Origin: Reyranella soli
GTDB taxonomy: Bacteria; Pseudomonadota; Alphaproteobacteria; Reyranellales; Reyranellaceae
Assembly: GCF_007992495.1 (NCBI RefSeq)
Contig: NZ_BKAJ01000073.1
Location: 1 to 64,000 of the forward strand
DNA: 64,000 nucleotides
Direction of reading: 5' to 3'
Below, in pieces: positions 25,922 through 34,325 of the stretch; the first letter of the stretch is position 1, and the number at the start of each line of letters is the position of its first letter. Position numbers and translations under genes: made by a program. The notes under the pieces are model-generated. The model did not search any database. It was not told the DNA's origin and was given only the letters and a program-made list of their open reading frames with translations.

Positions 25922-26779
25922 GTGAAGAGGTCTCCCGTTGCGATGGTCGGCGATGACGAAGCCCCGTCCTCTTCATTGGTGGAGTCGTTCTATCGCCATC
26001 GTCTGCCAGTTCGGATCACGCATTGGATCAATGCACTTTGCATCCTATTTCTGCTCGGAAGTGGACTTAACATCTTCAATGCGCATCCTAGGCTCTACTG
26101 GGGGCAATACGGTGCCGACGCCGATGGATCGCTGTTTTCGATTGAAGCGGTTGATCGCGATGGCGGGGCCCACGGGGTCACACAGGTCGGCCCCTGGCAT
26201 TTTGACACGACGGGCCTTCTTGGTTGGTCGAAGTATCAGGGCGATTACGTTGCGCGCGGCTGGCCGCACTGGCTCACCATTCCAAGTTTCCAGGATCTAG
26301 CTGACGCTCGCCACTGGCATTTCCTGTTCGCATGGCTGTTGGTGTTCAACGGCCTCGCCTATTTGGGTTGGAGCCTGTTCTCGCGTCATCTCCAGAAAGA
26401 CATCGCGCCGACCAGGAATGATATCTACGCGATTCCACGCTCGCTGATTGACCATCTAAAGCTGAAGCATCCGGCCGGTGAGGCGGCGAAACGCTACAAT
26501 CCTCTGCAGAGGGTCGCCTATCTCTGTGTGATCGTCCTGATCTCTCTGATGGTGGCGACGGGCCTCACGATGTCGCCGGGCTTCGACGCGGTTTGTCCGT
26601 GGTTGATCGACCTGTTTGGCGGTCGGCAATCCGCACGCACCATCCACTTCATTTCAGCGTCGCTGATTGTGCTCTTCGTCGTCATCCATCTAGCTGAGGT
26701 GGTCCTGGCGGGGCCCATCAATGAGGTGCGATCGATGCTCACGGGCCGTTATGTCCTGCCGAAGGAACCGCGTCGATGA
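25922..26779 (+). CDS. Cytochrome b, membrane anchor of a molybdoenzyme
   Basis: A 285-residue membrane protein of the cytochrome b561/thiosulfate reductase type: RLPVRITHWINALCILFLLGSG contains a first haem-ligand histidine at the start of helix 1, and later segments (HFLFAWLLVFNGLAYLGWS, ISLMVATGLTMSPG, TIHFISASLIVLFVVIHLAEV) supply the other histidines. GTG at 25922 is used; ATG at 25943 is an alternative. The 3' end overlaps the molybdoenzyme gene by 4 bases (ATGA), so the two proteins form one complex, with cytochrome b linking the periplasmic catalytic subunit to the quinone pool. Confidence 0.88.
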   Translation: MKRSPVAMVGDDEAPSSSLVESFYRHRLPVRITHWINALCILFLLGSGLNIFNAHPRLYWGQYGADADGSLFSIEAVDRDGGAHGVTQVGPWHFDTTGLLGWSKYQGDYVARGWPHWLTIPSFQDLADARHWHFLFAWLLVFNGLAYLGWSLFSRHLQKDIAPTRNDIYAIPRSLIDHLKLKHPAGEAAKRYNPLQRVAYLCVIVLISLMVATGLTMSPGFDAVCPWLIDLFGGRQSARTIHFISASLIVLFVVIHLAEVVLAGPINEVRSMLTGRYVLPKEPRR

Positions 26780-27570
26780 CTGCTGCAAGAAACATCACCC
26801 GACGCGCCGCGATTCTTGCCGGATTTGCCGGCGCCGGTGCGCTGATCTGGAACGCCGACAATCTGACGCTCAATCCGAGCTTCTCGCGCGTATTCCATGC
26901 GGTGGAGGACTGGACTCGCATGAGCCAGCGAATGCTTCTCCAGCCTGGTCAGCTCGCAAAGGAATATTCGGTCGCGGACATTTCGCCGGTCTTCAAACCA
27001 AACGGCACTTTCAACCCCGGCGGCGCGGAATACGATGCGCATATCGCGCAGGACTTCGTCAATTGGAGACTGAAGATTGGTGGCCTCGTCCGGCACCCGA
27101 TGTCGCTTTCCATCGCAGAACTGCGCGGGCTGCCATCCAGGACCCAGATCACCAGGCACGATTGCGTCGAAGGCTGGTCGGCAATTGGCATGTGGACCGG
27201 CGTCCAGCTGGGGCTGCTCCTGAAAGCTGCCGGCCTTGCGTCCGGTGCGCGATATGCGGTCTTTCACTGCGCCGACAATCTGGACGGCGAGCCCATCAAG
27301 GGGGGCGAGCAGGGCCCCGGCCAATATTACGAAAGCATCGACCTCGTCGATGCTTTTCATCCTCAAACGCTCATTGCCTACAATCTCAACGGCAAGCCGC
27401 TCGGTGTACCAAACGGCGCACCATTACGCCTGAGGGTCGAACGGCAGCTTGGCTACAAGCAGGCGAAATATCTGCAGCGGATCGAGATTACCGACAGCTT
27501 CCGCAATGTCGCGGGCGGCTACGGGGGCTATTGGGAAGATCGTGGATACGAATGGTATGCGGGCATCTAG
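26776..27570 (+). CDS. Sulfite-oxidase-fold molybdopterin oxidoreductase (MsrP/YedY-like)
   Basis: A 264-residue protein: an N-terminal Tat-type signal (NITRRAAILAGFAGAGALIW), then a sulfite oxidase molybdopterin domain in which C130 of TRHDCVEGW is the molybdenum-ligating cysteine. Short proteins of this kind next to a membrane cytochrome b are reductases or dehydrogenases of the periplasm, of which MsrP (methionine sulfoxide reductase) is the best known; this one differs from MsrP in its N-terminal third, so sulfoxide reduction is not assured. Translation is coupled to the cytochrome gene by a 4-base overlap. Confidence 0.87.
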   Translation: MTAARNITRRAAILAGFAGAGALIWNADNLTLNPSFSRVFHAVEDWTRMSQRMLLQPGQLAKEYSVADISPVFKPNGTFNPGGAEYDAHIAQDFVNWRLKIGGLVRHPMSLSIAELRGLPSRTQITRHDCVEGWSAIGMWTGVQLGLLLKAAGLASGARYAVFHCADNLDGEPIKGGEQGPGQYYESIDLVDAFHPQTLIAYNLNGKPLGVPNGAPLRLRVERQLGYKQAKYLQRIEITDSFRNVAGGYGGYWEDRGYEWYAGI

Positions 27571-27667
27571 ACCTGCGTTGCCGGCGCAACGCGCCGGCGC
27601 CGTGCCGAATTTCCCAGAGCGGGAAATACCCCGAGCCGGGTTCCATGGCTCACAAAGGAGAACTCTC

Positions 27668-27934
27668 ATGACACGTCCAGTCAGATTCGCAGCTATTGCC
27701 GCGGTACTCGCTCTTGGTACCGGTGCGGCGTTTGCCCAGTCTTCCAGCACCGGTTCCATGTCCAGCGGCCAATCCGGGTCCATGTCGAGTGGTCATTCGT
27801 CGGATTCCAAGCCCAGCGGGCGTTCAGATTCGATGTCCACCGGTCAGTCCTCTGGCGCGATGTCGAACGGTCACTCGTCGGGCTCCATGTCGAACGGGCA
27901 TCCATCGGACTCCAAGCCGACTCAATCTCATTGA
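27668..27934 (+). CDS. Small secreted Ser/Gly/Met-rich repeat protein
   Basis: An 88-residue protein with a clear signal peptide (MTRPVRFAAIAAVLALGTGAAFAQ) and a mature part built of about eight short degenerate repeats around M-S-x-G-x-S (MSSGQSG, MSSGHSS, MSTGQSS, MSNGHSS, MSNGHPS) with intervening SDSKPSG. AAAGGAG six bases before the ATG is a strong ribosome binding site. It lies 97 bases after the molybdoenzyme and resembles in style, though not in exact motif, the MXKDX-type pentapeptide-repeat proteins known near such genes. The regular methionines, histidines and serines would suit metal binding or oxidant scavenging (inference). Confidence 0.8.
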   Translation: MTRPVRFAAIAAVLALGTGAAFAQSSSTGSMSSGQSGSMSSGHSSDSKPSGRSDSMSTGQSSGAMSNGHSSGSMSNGHPSDSKPTQSH

Positions 27935-27959
27935 TTGCGGTGCAAGTTCGTGATGCGCG

Positions 27960-27993
27960 GGCGGGCGGCTTCCTTGGAGCCGAGCCGCCCGCC
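27960..27993. terminator. Hairpin, possible terminator of the cytochrome b/molybdoenzyme operon
   Basis: An 11-base perfect inverted repeat GGCGGGCGGCT (27960-27970) and AGCCGCCCGCC (27983-27993) with a 12-base loop lies 26 bases after the stop of the small secreted protein. No T-run follows, so it may be a processing or 3'-protection structure rather than a strict intrinsic terminator. Confidence 0.5.
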
Positions 27994-28155
27994 GATGCGG
28001 GGTCGGCCCGCTGAAAGGGTCACTGAAAACGTCCTTTCGACGGTGTGACGGTGACTATGCTGTTGCGTGAGTTCGGCTGCGCGATCAACGGCGGTCGCGC
28101 TGCTGTCGTAGGGGCGGTGATGTCCGGCGGCATTCTGCCGGCCGCTCATACCTAC

Positions 28156-31100
28156 TCAACTTCGGGACTTGCGCCGATAAGTAACGGATGGCCCGTCATT
28201 GTCCGCCCGGGTTGCTTGCAACACCGCTTTGACCCGCGCCAAGACGGGAGTCGTGAAGCCCTCGGTAAAGCGGTCGTAGATGGGCGCGAGCAGGCTATGC
28301 GCCTCCATGCGGCGCCCTTGCATTTGCCAGTCCTCCGCCAGAGCAAGCGCCGCGCGCAGCTCCCAGTACAACGCGCCCTGCCGCTGCGAGAGGTCGATCG
28401 CGCGTCGCAATATCTGCTCGGCCTTCGGGTTACCCGGCTGGCTATGAGCAATCACGCTGCCATGGATGCGCAGCAGCTCCGGCACGAACCGCATGTATTC
28501 CGTTTGCTCGGCGTAGCGCAGGGCTCTCTCGACTTCGGCGAGACCTTCATCGGCATTGCCGGCAGCGGTCAGCGCCTCGGCGAAGTATCCGCGGAAGATC
28601 GTCTGCAATGATCGGTACCCGGTTGCCTCCATTTGCGCGAGGCCGGAGCGGAGTGCCGCGGCGCCGGCGGCGGGATCGCCGCGCATGAAGAGCATGCGGC
28701 CAGTCGCGCAAGCCGCCAGAGCGCGGAAGGTACCGAGCGCATGGCGATCGGCCTGTTCCAGAATCGCAGCGATATGGCGCTCTGCCGTATCGAAAGCACC
28801 GACCTCGGGGAACAGCAGGCCCGCCGGACGAGTCATCGCCAGGCACAGAGCCACAGGCTGTCCGACCTGCTGCGCTTCTTCGATCGACCGTTCCGCGGCC
28901 TGGATTCCCGCATCGACCAGGCCGCGCGCGAACAGACAGGTCGACAGATGTCCAAAGGCGGAGGAAAGCGCATCCAGCCCAAGCGACGCCATCTCACGTT
29001 GACGTTGAGCGGCCGGATAATTGTGAATGGCCTGCTCCAGCAGGCTGCTGGCTTCGGCGTATTCTGCGAGGTAGGTTAACGACATGCCGACCATCAGGTT
29101 GGCGGTGTGCGTTGCCGCCAAGCCTGTGTCGCTACGGGCGAATTCGGCATAGCGCCGACTCAACTGCAAAGCCTTGCGCAGCTCCACTGAACGCAGGCTG
29201 ATTTGCCAGAGGCCATGCACCGCGCGCTTTTGGTGTTCAATGCTGCCGATTGCTTCGGCGAGGGAAAGTGCCCGGGTCAGATTGGTATGCGTGGCCGAGG
29301 TCATGCCTTCGGTAAACATCAATGACTGGCCAAGACCGTTACGCAGAACCATCTCGTGCTCGAGATCATCGGCCTCACCCATACTCGCCAGCGCCTTACC
29401 GATCCAATTGCTGCATTCGTCCAGCAGCGACGTGGCCAGCCAGAAATTGACGGCGGCGGCGGCCAGGTGGCCCCCGAGACGGGGATCGCCGGAGGCGGAA
29501 AACGCCCATGCCAGGGCAGTACGCAGATTGTCGACTTCGCGCGTGAAAGAGGCGAGATCGGCGCTGGCGCTCTCCTCATTGGCATTGGGATCGAAGGTGG
29601 CGAAGAAGTCCCGGAAATAGTCGGCGTGCCGGCGCGCTGTCGGCGCGTAATCGCCGACGCTGGTGAGTTTGTCCATTGCGTAGGAGCGCACGGTCTCCAG
29701 CAAACGCCAGCGTCCGCCGGAGGTGGTCTGTTCAAGATTGACGACCGACTTTTCGACGAGGCTCGCGATACTGTCTGCGACGTCGGCCGGCGAATGCTCA
29801 CGCATCACAGCGCATGCGGCGTCGAAGGAAAATCCGCCGGCGAAAATGGCCAGGCGATGGAGCAGCAGACGCTCGGCGTCCGGCAGCAGGGCATAGCTCC
29901 AGTCGAGAACCGCACGCAGCGTCTGATGGCGCGGCAACGCCGTACGACGCCCCGTCGTCAGCAGCGCGAAGCGGTCCCGCAGGCCGTCGGCCACCTGCGC
30001 CACCCCCAACGAAGCGGCGCGGGCAGCGGCGAATTCGATCGCCAGCGGCATGCCGTCCAAGTGGCGGCAGATCCTGGCGATCAAACGCAAATTCTGCCGG
30101 TCACGCAGGCCGACCATGTGCGTCGCTTCCGCCCGGTCGAGAAACAACTGCACGGCACTGTTGCTGAGGATTTCGGCGGCCTGACCGGAATCATGTGGCG
30201 GCACGTCGAGCGGCGGCACACGGTAGACATGCTCGCCAGTGGTTCGCAGCGTCTCGCGGCTGGTCGCCAGGATGACGGCGCGCGACGAGAGACGGAGGAT
30301 GCTTTCCGCCAGGTGTGTGGCGGCATCGATGAGATGCTCGCAATTGTCGAGCACCAGGAGGAGTCGCGTGCCGCCGATGTCCCGGGCCACGCTTTCCGCC
30401 GACTTCGCGCCCCTGTCGGTTGGCAGGCCAATGGCTTCCGCCACGGCGAGCGAGACCAGATTCGGGTCGGCAAGCGAGGCCAGCTCCACGAGCCAAACGT
30501 TGCCGTCGAACATCGGCAGAAGGCTGCGCGCCAACTCGATCCCGAGCGCGGTCTTGCCGATGCCGCCGGTACCGGTGAGGGTGACGAGCCGATAGGCGGA
30601 GCATGCCTGTTGCAAGTACTCGATGGACGCATCGCGGCCGACCAGATCGATCTTGGACGCAGGCAAGTTCGTCGAGCCGCCGGCACTCGGGGAGGAGAAC
30701 GGTGCCCTAGGCTGGTCGGTATGGTGTCTGGACCATGTCCCGAGCAAACGATAGCCACGCCCCGAAATCGTTTTGATAATCGTGCGATGAGACCCGAGCG
30801 CCTTGCGGATTGCGGATATGTGAAACTCGATTGCGCCGTCCTTGACCGACACGCCAGGCCATACACGCTCGATCAGTTGGTCCCTGGTCACGAGTTCATT
30901 GGCTCCTTCGACCAGTGCCGCCAGGAGGTCGAAGGCGCGGCCGCCAAGCGGGACCGACGCGCCGTGGATCCGCAATTCACATTGCGCCAGGTCTATTTCG
31001 CATTCGCCTGACCGGTAGGTGTGGGATGCCGATGGCGGCAGGTCCAGGGGCGATGGCGTCGAACCATCCGGTTCCGCGGCGTCCGAGGCGGGCCGCACGG

Positions 31101-31410
31101 TCCAGTGGCCGAGCAACCGGTAGCCGCGACCGGATACCGTCTTCAACAGGGCTCGATCCGCACCGAGTGCCTTGCGAATAGCCGATACGTGCACCTGAAG
31201 GGCGTTGTCGCCGACGAAGCTGTTGGGCCAGATGCGGCCCATCAAATCCGACTTCGGAACGATGATTCCCGTTGCTTGGACGAGAGCCTGCAGGATGTCG
31301 AATGCCCGGCCCCCTATGGGCATCACCTCTCCATCCACACGCAACTCACGGTGACGGAGATCAATCTCAAGTCTACGCGGCCGACGCTCCGGATCGTCAG
31401 ATTCGGACAA
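28156..31410 (-). CDS. Transcriptional regulator with two winged-helix domains, STAND-type ATPase and TPR tail
   Basis: A 1084-residue protein. Two OmpR-type winged-helix domains follow each other (about residues 14-101, ending TVSGRGYRLLGHW, and 136-224, ending TISGRGYRLLGTW). A P-loop ATPase of the AP/STAND class follows: VGRD at 257-260, Walker A GTGGIGKT (280-287), Walker B LLLVLDNCEHLI, and HLDGMPLAIEFAAARA, the GLPL-like sensor motif. The rest (about 600-1084) is helical TPR-like repeats that normally sense a ligand. Proteins with one winged helix are common in Alphaproteobacteria; two are unusual. The start appears to be TTG (31410). It is divergent from a truncated relative at 31622 and its targets are unknown. 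Confidence 0.85.
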   Translation of the reverse strand: MSESDDPERRPRRLEIDLRHRELRVDGEVMPIGGRAFDILQALVQATGIIVPKSDLMGRIWPNSFVGDNALQVHVSAIRKALGADRALLKTVSGRGYRLLGHWTVRPASDAAEPDGSTPSPLDLPPSASHTYRSGECEIDLAQCELRIHGASVPLGGRAFDLLAALVEGANELVTRDQLIERVWPGVSVKDGAIEFHISAIRKALGSHRTIIKTISGRGYRLLGTWSRHHTDQPRAPFSSPSAGGSTNLPASKIDLVGRDASIEYLQQACSAYRLVTLTGTGGIGKTALGIELARSLLPMFDGNVWLVELASLADPNLVSLAVAEAIGLPTDRGAKSAESVARDIGGTRLLLVLDNCEHLIDAATHLAESILRLSSRAVILATSRETLRTTGEHVYRVPPLDVPPHDSGQAAEILSNSAVQLFLDRAEATHMVGLRDRQNLRLIARICRHLDGMPLAIEFAAARAASLGVAQVADGLRDRFALLTTGRRTALPRHQTLRAVLDWSYALLPDAERLLLHRLAIFAGGFSFDAACAVMREHSPADVADSIASLVEKSVVNLEQTTSGGRWRLLETVRSYAMDKLTSVGDYAPTARRHADYFRDFFATFDPNANEESASADLASFTREVDNLRTALAWAFSASGDPRLGGHLAAAAVNFWLATSLLDECSNWIGKALASMGEADDLEHEMVLRNGLGQSLMFTEGMTSATHTNLTRALSLAEAIGSIEHQKRAVHGLWQISLRSVELRKALQLSRRYAEFARSDTGLAATHTANLMVGMSLTYLAEYAEASSLLEQAIHNYPAAQRQREMASLGLDALSSAFGHLSTCLFARGLVDAGIQAAERSIEEAQQVGQPVALCLAMTRPAGLLFPEVGAFDTAERHIAAILEQADRHALGTFRALAACATGRMLFMRGDPAAGAAALRSGLAQMEATGYRSLQTIFRGYFAEALTAAGNADEGLAEVERALRYAEQTEYMRFVPELLRIHGSVIAHSQPGNPKAEQILRRAIDLSQRQGALYWELRAALALAEDWQMQGRRMEAHSLLAPIYDRFTEGFTTPVLARVKAVLQATRADNDGPSVTYRRKSRS

Positions 31411-31621
31411 AATAACTCCAAACTCAGGAATTCTAAGATTTTTTCAGATTTCTTGCAGAACGGTCAACTCCAACATCGCGGACCTCGAGCCGCGGCGAAT
31501 GGCATTCGAGGGGCCGGTCTGCGCGCGACCTGTCTATTCAGAAAATCCCAGAAACGCGAAAGGACCTAAGGCTGTGCTGACCATATCATCTCCGCGCAAA
31601 CCAATAGTCGCGAGTTGAGCC

Positions 31622-32287
31622 ATGAGAGTTCGTTCTGGTTCACAGATACTCGATGCGGAGGAACCTCCACTTGCGACGGCTGCGTATGTACAAGTGCCTG
31701 CTGGTTGGGCGCCCATGGGGGCTTCATCCGATGCGGGTCAGCGACACTCGAGATTCAACGAACCGGACCGGACGTTCTTGTTCGGCCCGTTCCGACTGAT
31801 CCCCGCGCGACAGCTTCTCTTGCGCGATGGCGCACCGATTCGCCTCGGATCACGTGCCCTGACCATCCTGGCGGCGCTGGTTGAACGCCGGGGAGAACTG
31901 GTCACCAAGGATGAACTGATGGCGATAGCCTGGCCCAGGTTGTTCGTCCATGAGAGCAATCTCAAGGTCAACATGGCCAATCTCCGGCGCTCTCTCGGCG
32001 ATGCGCAAAAGGAACCGATCTACGTTGCCACGGTCTACGGCCGTGGCTACCAGTTCGTGGCATCGGTTGCGATCGAGGCGTTGCGGAACGCTCAACGAAT
32101 TGACGAGCGGGCAGGCGCGAAGTCCTGCCCACCGCGTAGGGCACGAGAGACCGTCGGTCGAGACGAAGAGATTGCAAGAATGGTCGCCGAATTGCGAAAG
32201 CAGCAGTTCACCTGCTTCTATCAATACGCCTCGGCCTCGGCGCCCGAACTGAATTTACCAAGCTTAACGGAACGTAACGACCGTTGA
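31622..32287 (+). CDS. Winged-helix protein, truncated relative of STAND-type regulators
   Basis: A 221-residue protein with an OmpR-type winged-helix domain at residues 56-152 (FGPFRLIPARQLLL to VYGRGYQFVA). It continues into VGRDEEIARMVAELRKQQF, which is the normal entry into the ATPase domain of these regulators, then runs off within about 30 unrelated residues and stops; no Walker A or TPR part exists downstream in any frame. It therefore looks like a full-length regulator that lost its C-terminal 700 or so residues. The DNA-binding domain is intact and could still act. It sits divergently from the 1084-residue regulator. Confidence 0.65.
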   Translation: MRVRSGSQILDAEEPPLATAAYVQVPAGWAPMGASSDAGQRHSRFNEPDRTFLFGPFRLIPARQLLLRDGAPIRLGSRALTILAALVERRGELVTKDELMAIAWPRLFVHESNLKVNMANLRRSLGDAQKEPIYVATVYGRGYQFVASVAIEALRNAQRIDERAGAKSCPPRRARETVGRDEEIARMVAELRKQQFTCFYQYASASAPELNLPSLTERNDR

Positions 32288-32341
32288 GGAGAGAAACCGC
32301 ATAGGACCTAGTCCGTCGAAACAAGCTCGATGGAGGTCATG

Positions 32342-33319
32342 ATGAATCGACTGTTTCTTTCTTTGGCACTTGCCACGGTCTGCGTGTCGCAGGTTCCTCA
32401 GGCCTTCGCTGCGCCGACGGAGAAGGCAGCGACAAGGCCCCAGACGTGGGCCGCCACGTTCTATCGCTCGGCGACGGTCGAGGGTGTCAGGATGTTCTAC
32501 CGCGAAGCCGGACCGGCCGACGGACCTGTCGTGCTGCTCCTGCATGGATTCCCGACATCGTCGCACATGTTCCGGAACCTGATGCCGTTGCTGGCCGACA
32601 AGTACCGCGTCATTGCGCCGGACTATCCGGGTTTCGGCCAAAGCGATGCGCCCGACCACAAGCAGTTCGTCTACAGCTTCGGCCACTACGCCGACATGGT
32701 CGATGCGCTCCTCGGCCAGATCGGCGTCAGGCGCTGTGCCATGTACGTCATGGACTACGGCGCACCGGTCGGATATCGGCTGGCCCTCAAGCATCCCGAG
32801 CGGGTCAGCGCCCTCATCGTCCAGAACGGCAATGCCTATCAAGAGGGGCTGAAGGAGTCCTGGGACCCGATCAAAGCGTATTGGTCCAGCGGATCGGCAA
32901 AGGACCGGGAGGCGCTGTCAGGACTGGTCAAGCTCGAGACGACCAAGTTCCTGTACACCGATGGCGTTCGCGACCTGTCGCGCATCAATCCGGACAATTG
33001 GACGCTTGATCAGGCGGTCCTCGATCGGCCGGGCAACAAGGACATCCAGCTCGATCTGCTCTACGACCATCGCACCAACGTGCCTCTCTATCCGCAATTC
33101 CAGCAGTTCTTCCGCGACCGCAAGCCTCCGACGCTGATCGTGTGGGGCAAGAACGACAAGGTCTTCCCCGAAGCAGGAGCGCACGCCTATCGGCGCGACC
33201 TCCCGGACGCCGAGTTTCATATCCTCGATACCGGCCACTTCGCCCTGGAGGACAAGCTTGACGAGATGGCGCCGCTGATCCGCGATTTCCTTGATCGAAA
33301 GGTGGCACCGTCACCCTGA
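32342..33319 (+). CDS. Secreted alpha/beta hydrolase with Asp nucleophile (haloalkane dehalogenase/epoxide hydrolase-like)
   Basis: A protein of 325 residues with a Sec signal (MNRLFLSLALATVCVSQVPQAFA) and an alpha/beta hydrolase core. Seen: HGFPTSS as oxyanion loop, VMDYGAPVG as nucleophile elbow with Asp in place of Ser, VWGKNDKVF for the acid strand and DTGHFALED for the catalytic histidine. An Asp nucleophile is the mark of haloalkane dehalogenases and epoxide hydrolases. GGAGG (32333-32337) sets the ATG at 32342; ATG codons at 32330 and 32339 are alternatives. It converges on another alpha/beta hydrolase, with a shared hairpin between. Confidence 0.85.
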   Translation: MNRLFLSLALATVCVSQVPQAFAAPTEKAATRPQTWAATFYRSATVEGVRMFYREAGPADGPVVLLLHGFPTSSHMFRNLMPLLADKYRVIAPDYPGFGQSDAPDHKQFVYSFGHYADMVDALLGQIGVRRCAMYVMDYGAPVGYRLALKHPERVSALIVQNGNAYQEGLKESWDPIKAYWSSGSAKDREALSGLVKLETTKFLYTDGVRDLSRINPDNWTLDQAVLDRPGNKDIQLDLLYDHRTNVPLYPQFQQFFRDRKPPTLIVWGKNDKVFPEAGAHAYRRDLPDAEFHILDTGHFALEDKLDEMAPLIRDFLDRKVAPSP

Positions 33320-33325
33320 CGGTGC
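33305..33325. terminator. Hairpin between convergent hydrolase genes
   Basis: GCACCGTCA (33305-33313) and TGACGGTGC (33317-33325) form a perfect 9-base stem with a CCC loop. The structure overlaps the stop codon of the upstream gene and lies 5 bases from the stop of the convergent gene, a natural place for a bidirectional terminator, though no long T-run follows on either strand. Confidence 0.6.
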
Positions 33326-33330
33326 GCCGG

Positions 33331-34311
33331 TCAACCTTTCACGAAAGCCAGCAGGTCCGGATTGACGGTATCGGGATGGGTGGTGCACATGCCGTGCGGC
33401 AGCCCAGGATAGACCTTCAGCCTCGCGTCGCGCACGAGCTTGGCGGCGACCACAGAGGTGGCCGAGATCGGTACGATCTGGTCGTCGTCGCCATGGAGAA
33501 TGAGCGTTGGCTGGCCAATCGACTTCAGGTCCTGAGTGAAGTCAGTCTCCGACATGGCCTTGATGCAATCGTATTGCGCCTTGATGCTGCCCATCATGGC
33601 CTGGCGCCACCAGTTTTGAATGATGCCTTCGGAGGCCTTGGCGCCGGTTCGGTTGAAGCCGAAGAAAGGACCGGCCGGGATATCCCAGTAGAACTGGGCC
33701 CGGTTGGCGACCAGCGAAGCACGAAATCCGTCGAACACTTCTTTCGGCAATGCGCCGGCATTGCTCTCAGTGCGGATCATCCTCGGCGTCACGGCGCTGA
33801 TCAACACCATCCTCGCAACGCGATCGGGTTTGGCGCGAGCAACGTAGCGCGCGACCTCGCCACCTCCGGCCGAATGGCCGATATGCACCGCGTTCCGGAG
33901 ATCGAGCGCGTCGGCCAGCGCGACCATGTCGGCAGCATAGGTATCCATGTCGTTACCGACGTCCGTCTGAGCCGATCGGCCGTGGCCACGACGATCATGG
34001 GCGATCACTCGATAGCCGTGGGAGAGGAAGAACATCATCTGGTTGTCCCAGTCGTCTGCCGATAGAGGCCAGCCGTGATGGAACACGATCGGCTGCGCGG
34101 CCTTGGGACCCCAATCCTTGTAGAAGATCTCCGTTCCGTCGCCCGTCCTGAAGGACGCCATGGTCCTAACTCCGTCAGCTGTAGGTACTTCATCGCGGGC
34201 GTGTGCCGGCATGGCCGACACCGCGTGCAATCCCGCCACGCTCAATGCCGCAAGCACCGCGCGTCGAGAGGTGCTTGCAGCCAGGGTTCTGGCCGGCCTG
34301 GACCGCGTCAT
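33331..34311 (-). CDS. Secreted alpha/beta hydrolase, non-haem chloroperoxidase type
   Basis: A protein of 326 residues with a Tat-type signal (STSRRAVLAALSVAGLHAVSA, cleavage after AHA) and a serine-nucleophile alpha/beta hydrolase core: HHGWPLSADDW oxyanion loop, GHSAGGG elbow, HGDDDQIVP acid, LPHGM histidine. This set is typical of cofactor-free (chloro)peroxidases and related esterases. ATG at 34311 has AGGACA upstream; a GTG at 34329 overlapping the stop of the DJ-1 gene by 4 bases (GTGA) is an alternative and shows the two genes are coupled. Its fold partner at 32342 has a different nucleophile, so they are not recent duplicates. Confidence 0.87.
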   Translation of the reverse strand: MTRSRPARTLAASTSRRAVLAALSVAGLHAVSAMPAHARDEVPTADGVRTMASFRTGDGTEIFYKDWGPKAAQPIVFHHGWPLSADDWDNQMMFFLSHGYRVIAHDRRGHGRSAQTDVGNDMDTYAADMVALADALDLRNAVHIGHSAGGGEVARYVARAKPDRVARMVLISAVTPRMIRTESNAGALPKEVFDGFRASLVANRAQFYWDIPAGPFFGFNRTGAKASEGIIQNWWRQAMMGSIKAQYDCIKAMSETDFTQDLKSIGQPTLILHGDDDQIVPISATSVVAAKLVRDARLKVYPGLPHGMCTTHPDTVNPDLLAFVKG

Positions 34312-34325
34312 GGCGTGTCCTGGCC

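Noticed and set aside
29356..31011. A 551-residue open frame antisense to the winged-helix ATPase gene
   Set aside because: No domain, low-complexity translation, and the minus-strand reading has two winged helices and a P-loop ATPase.
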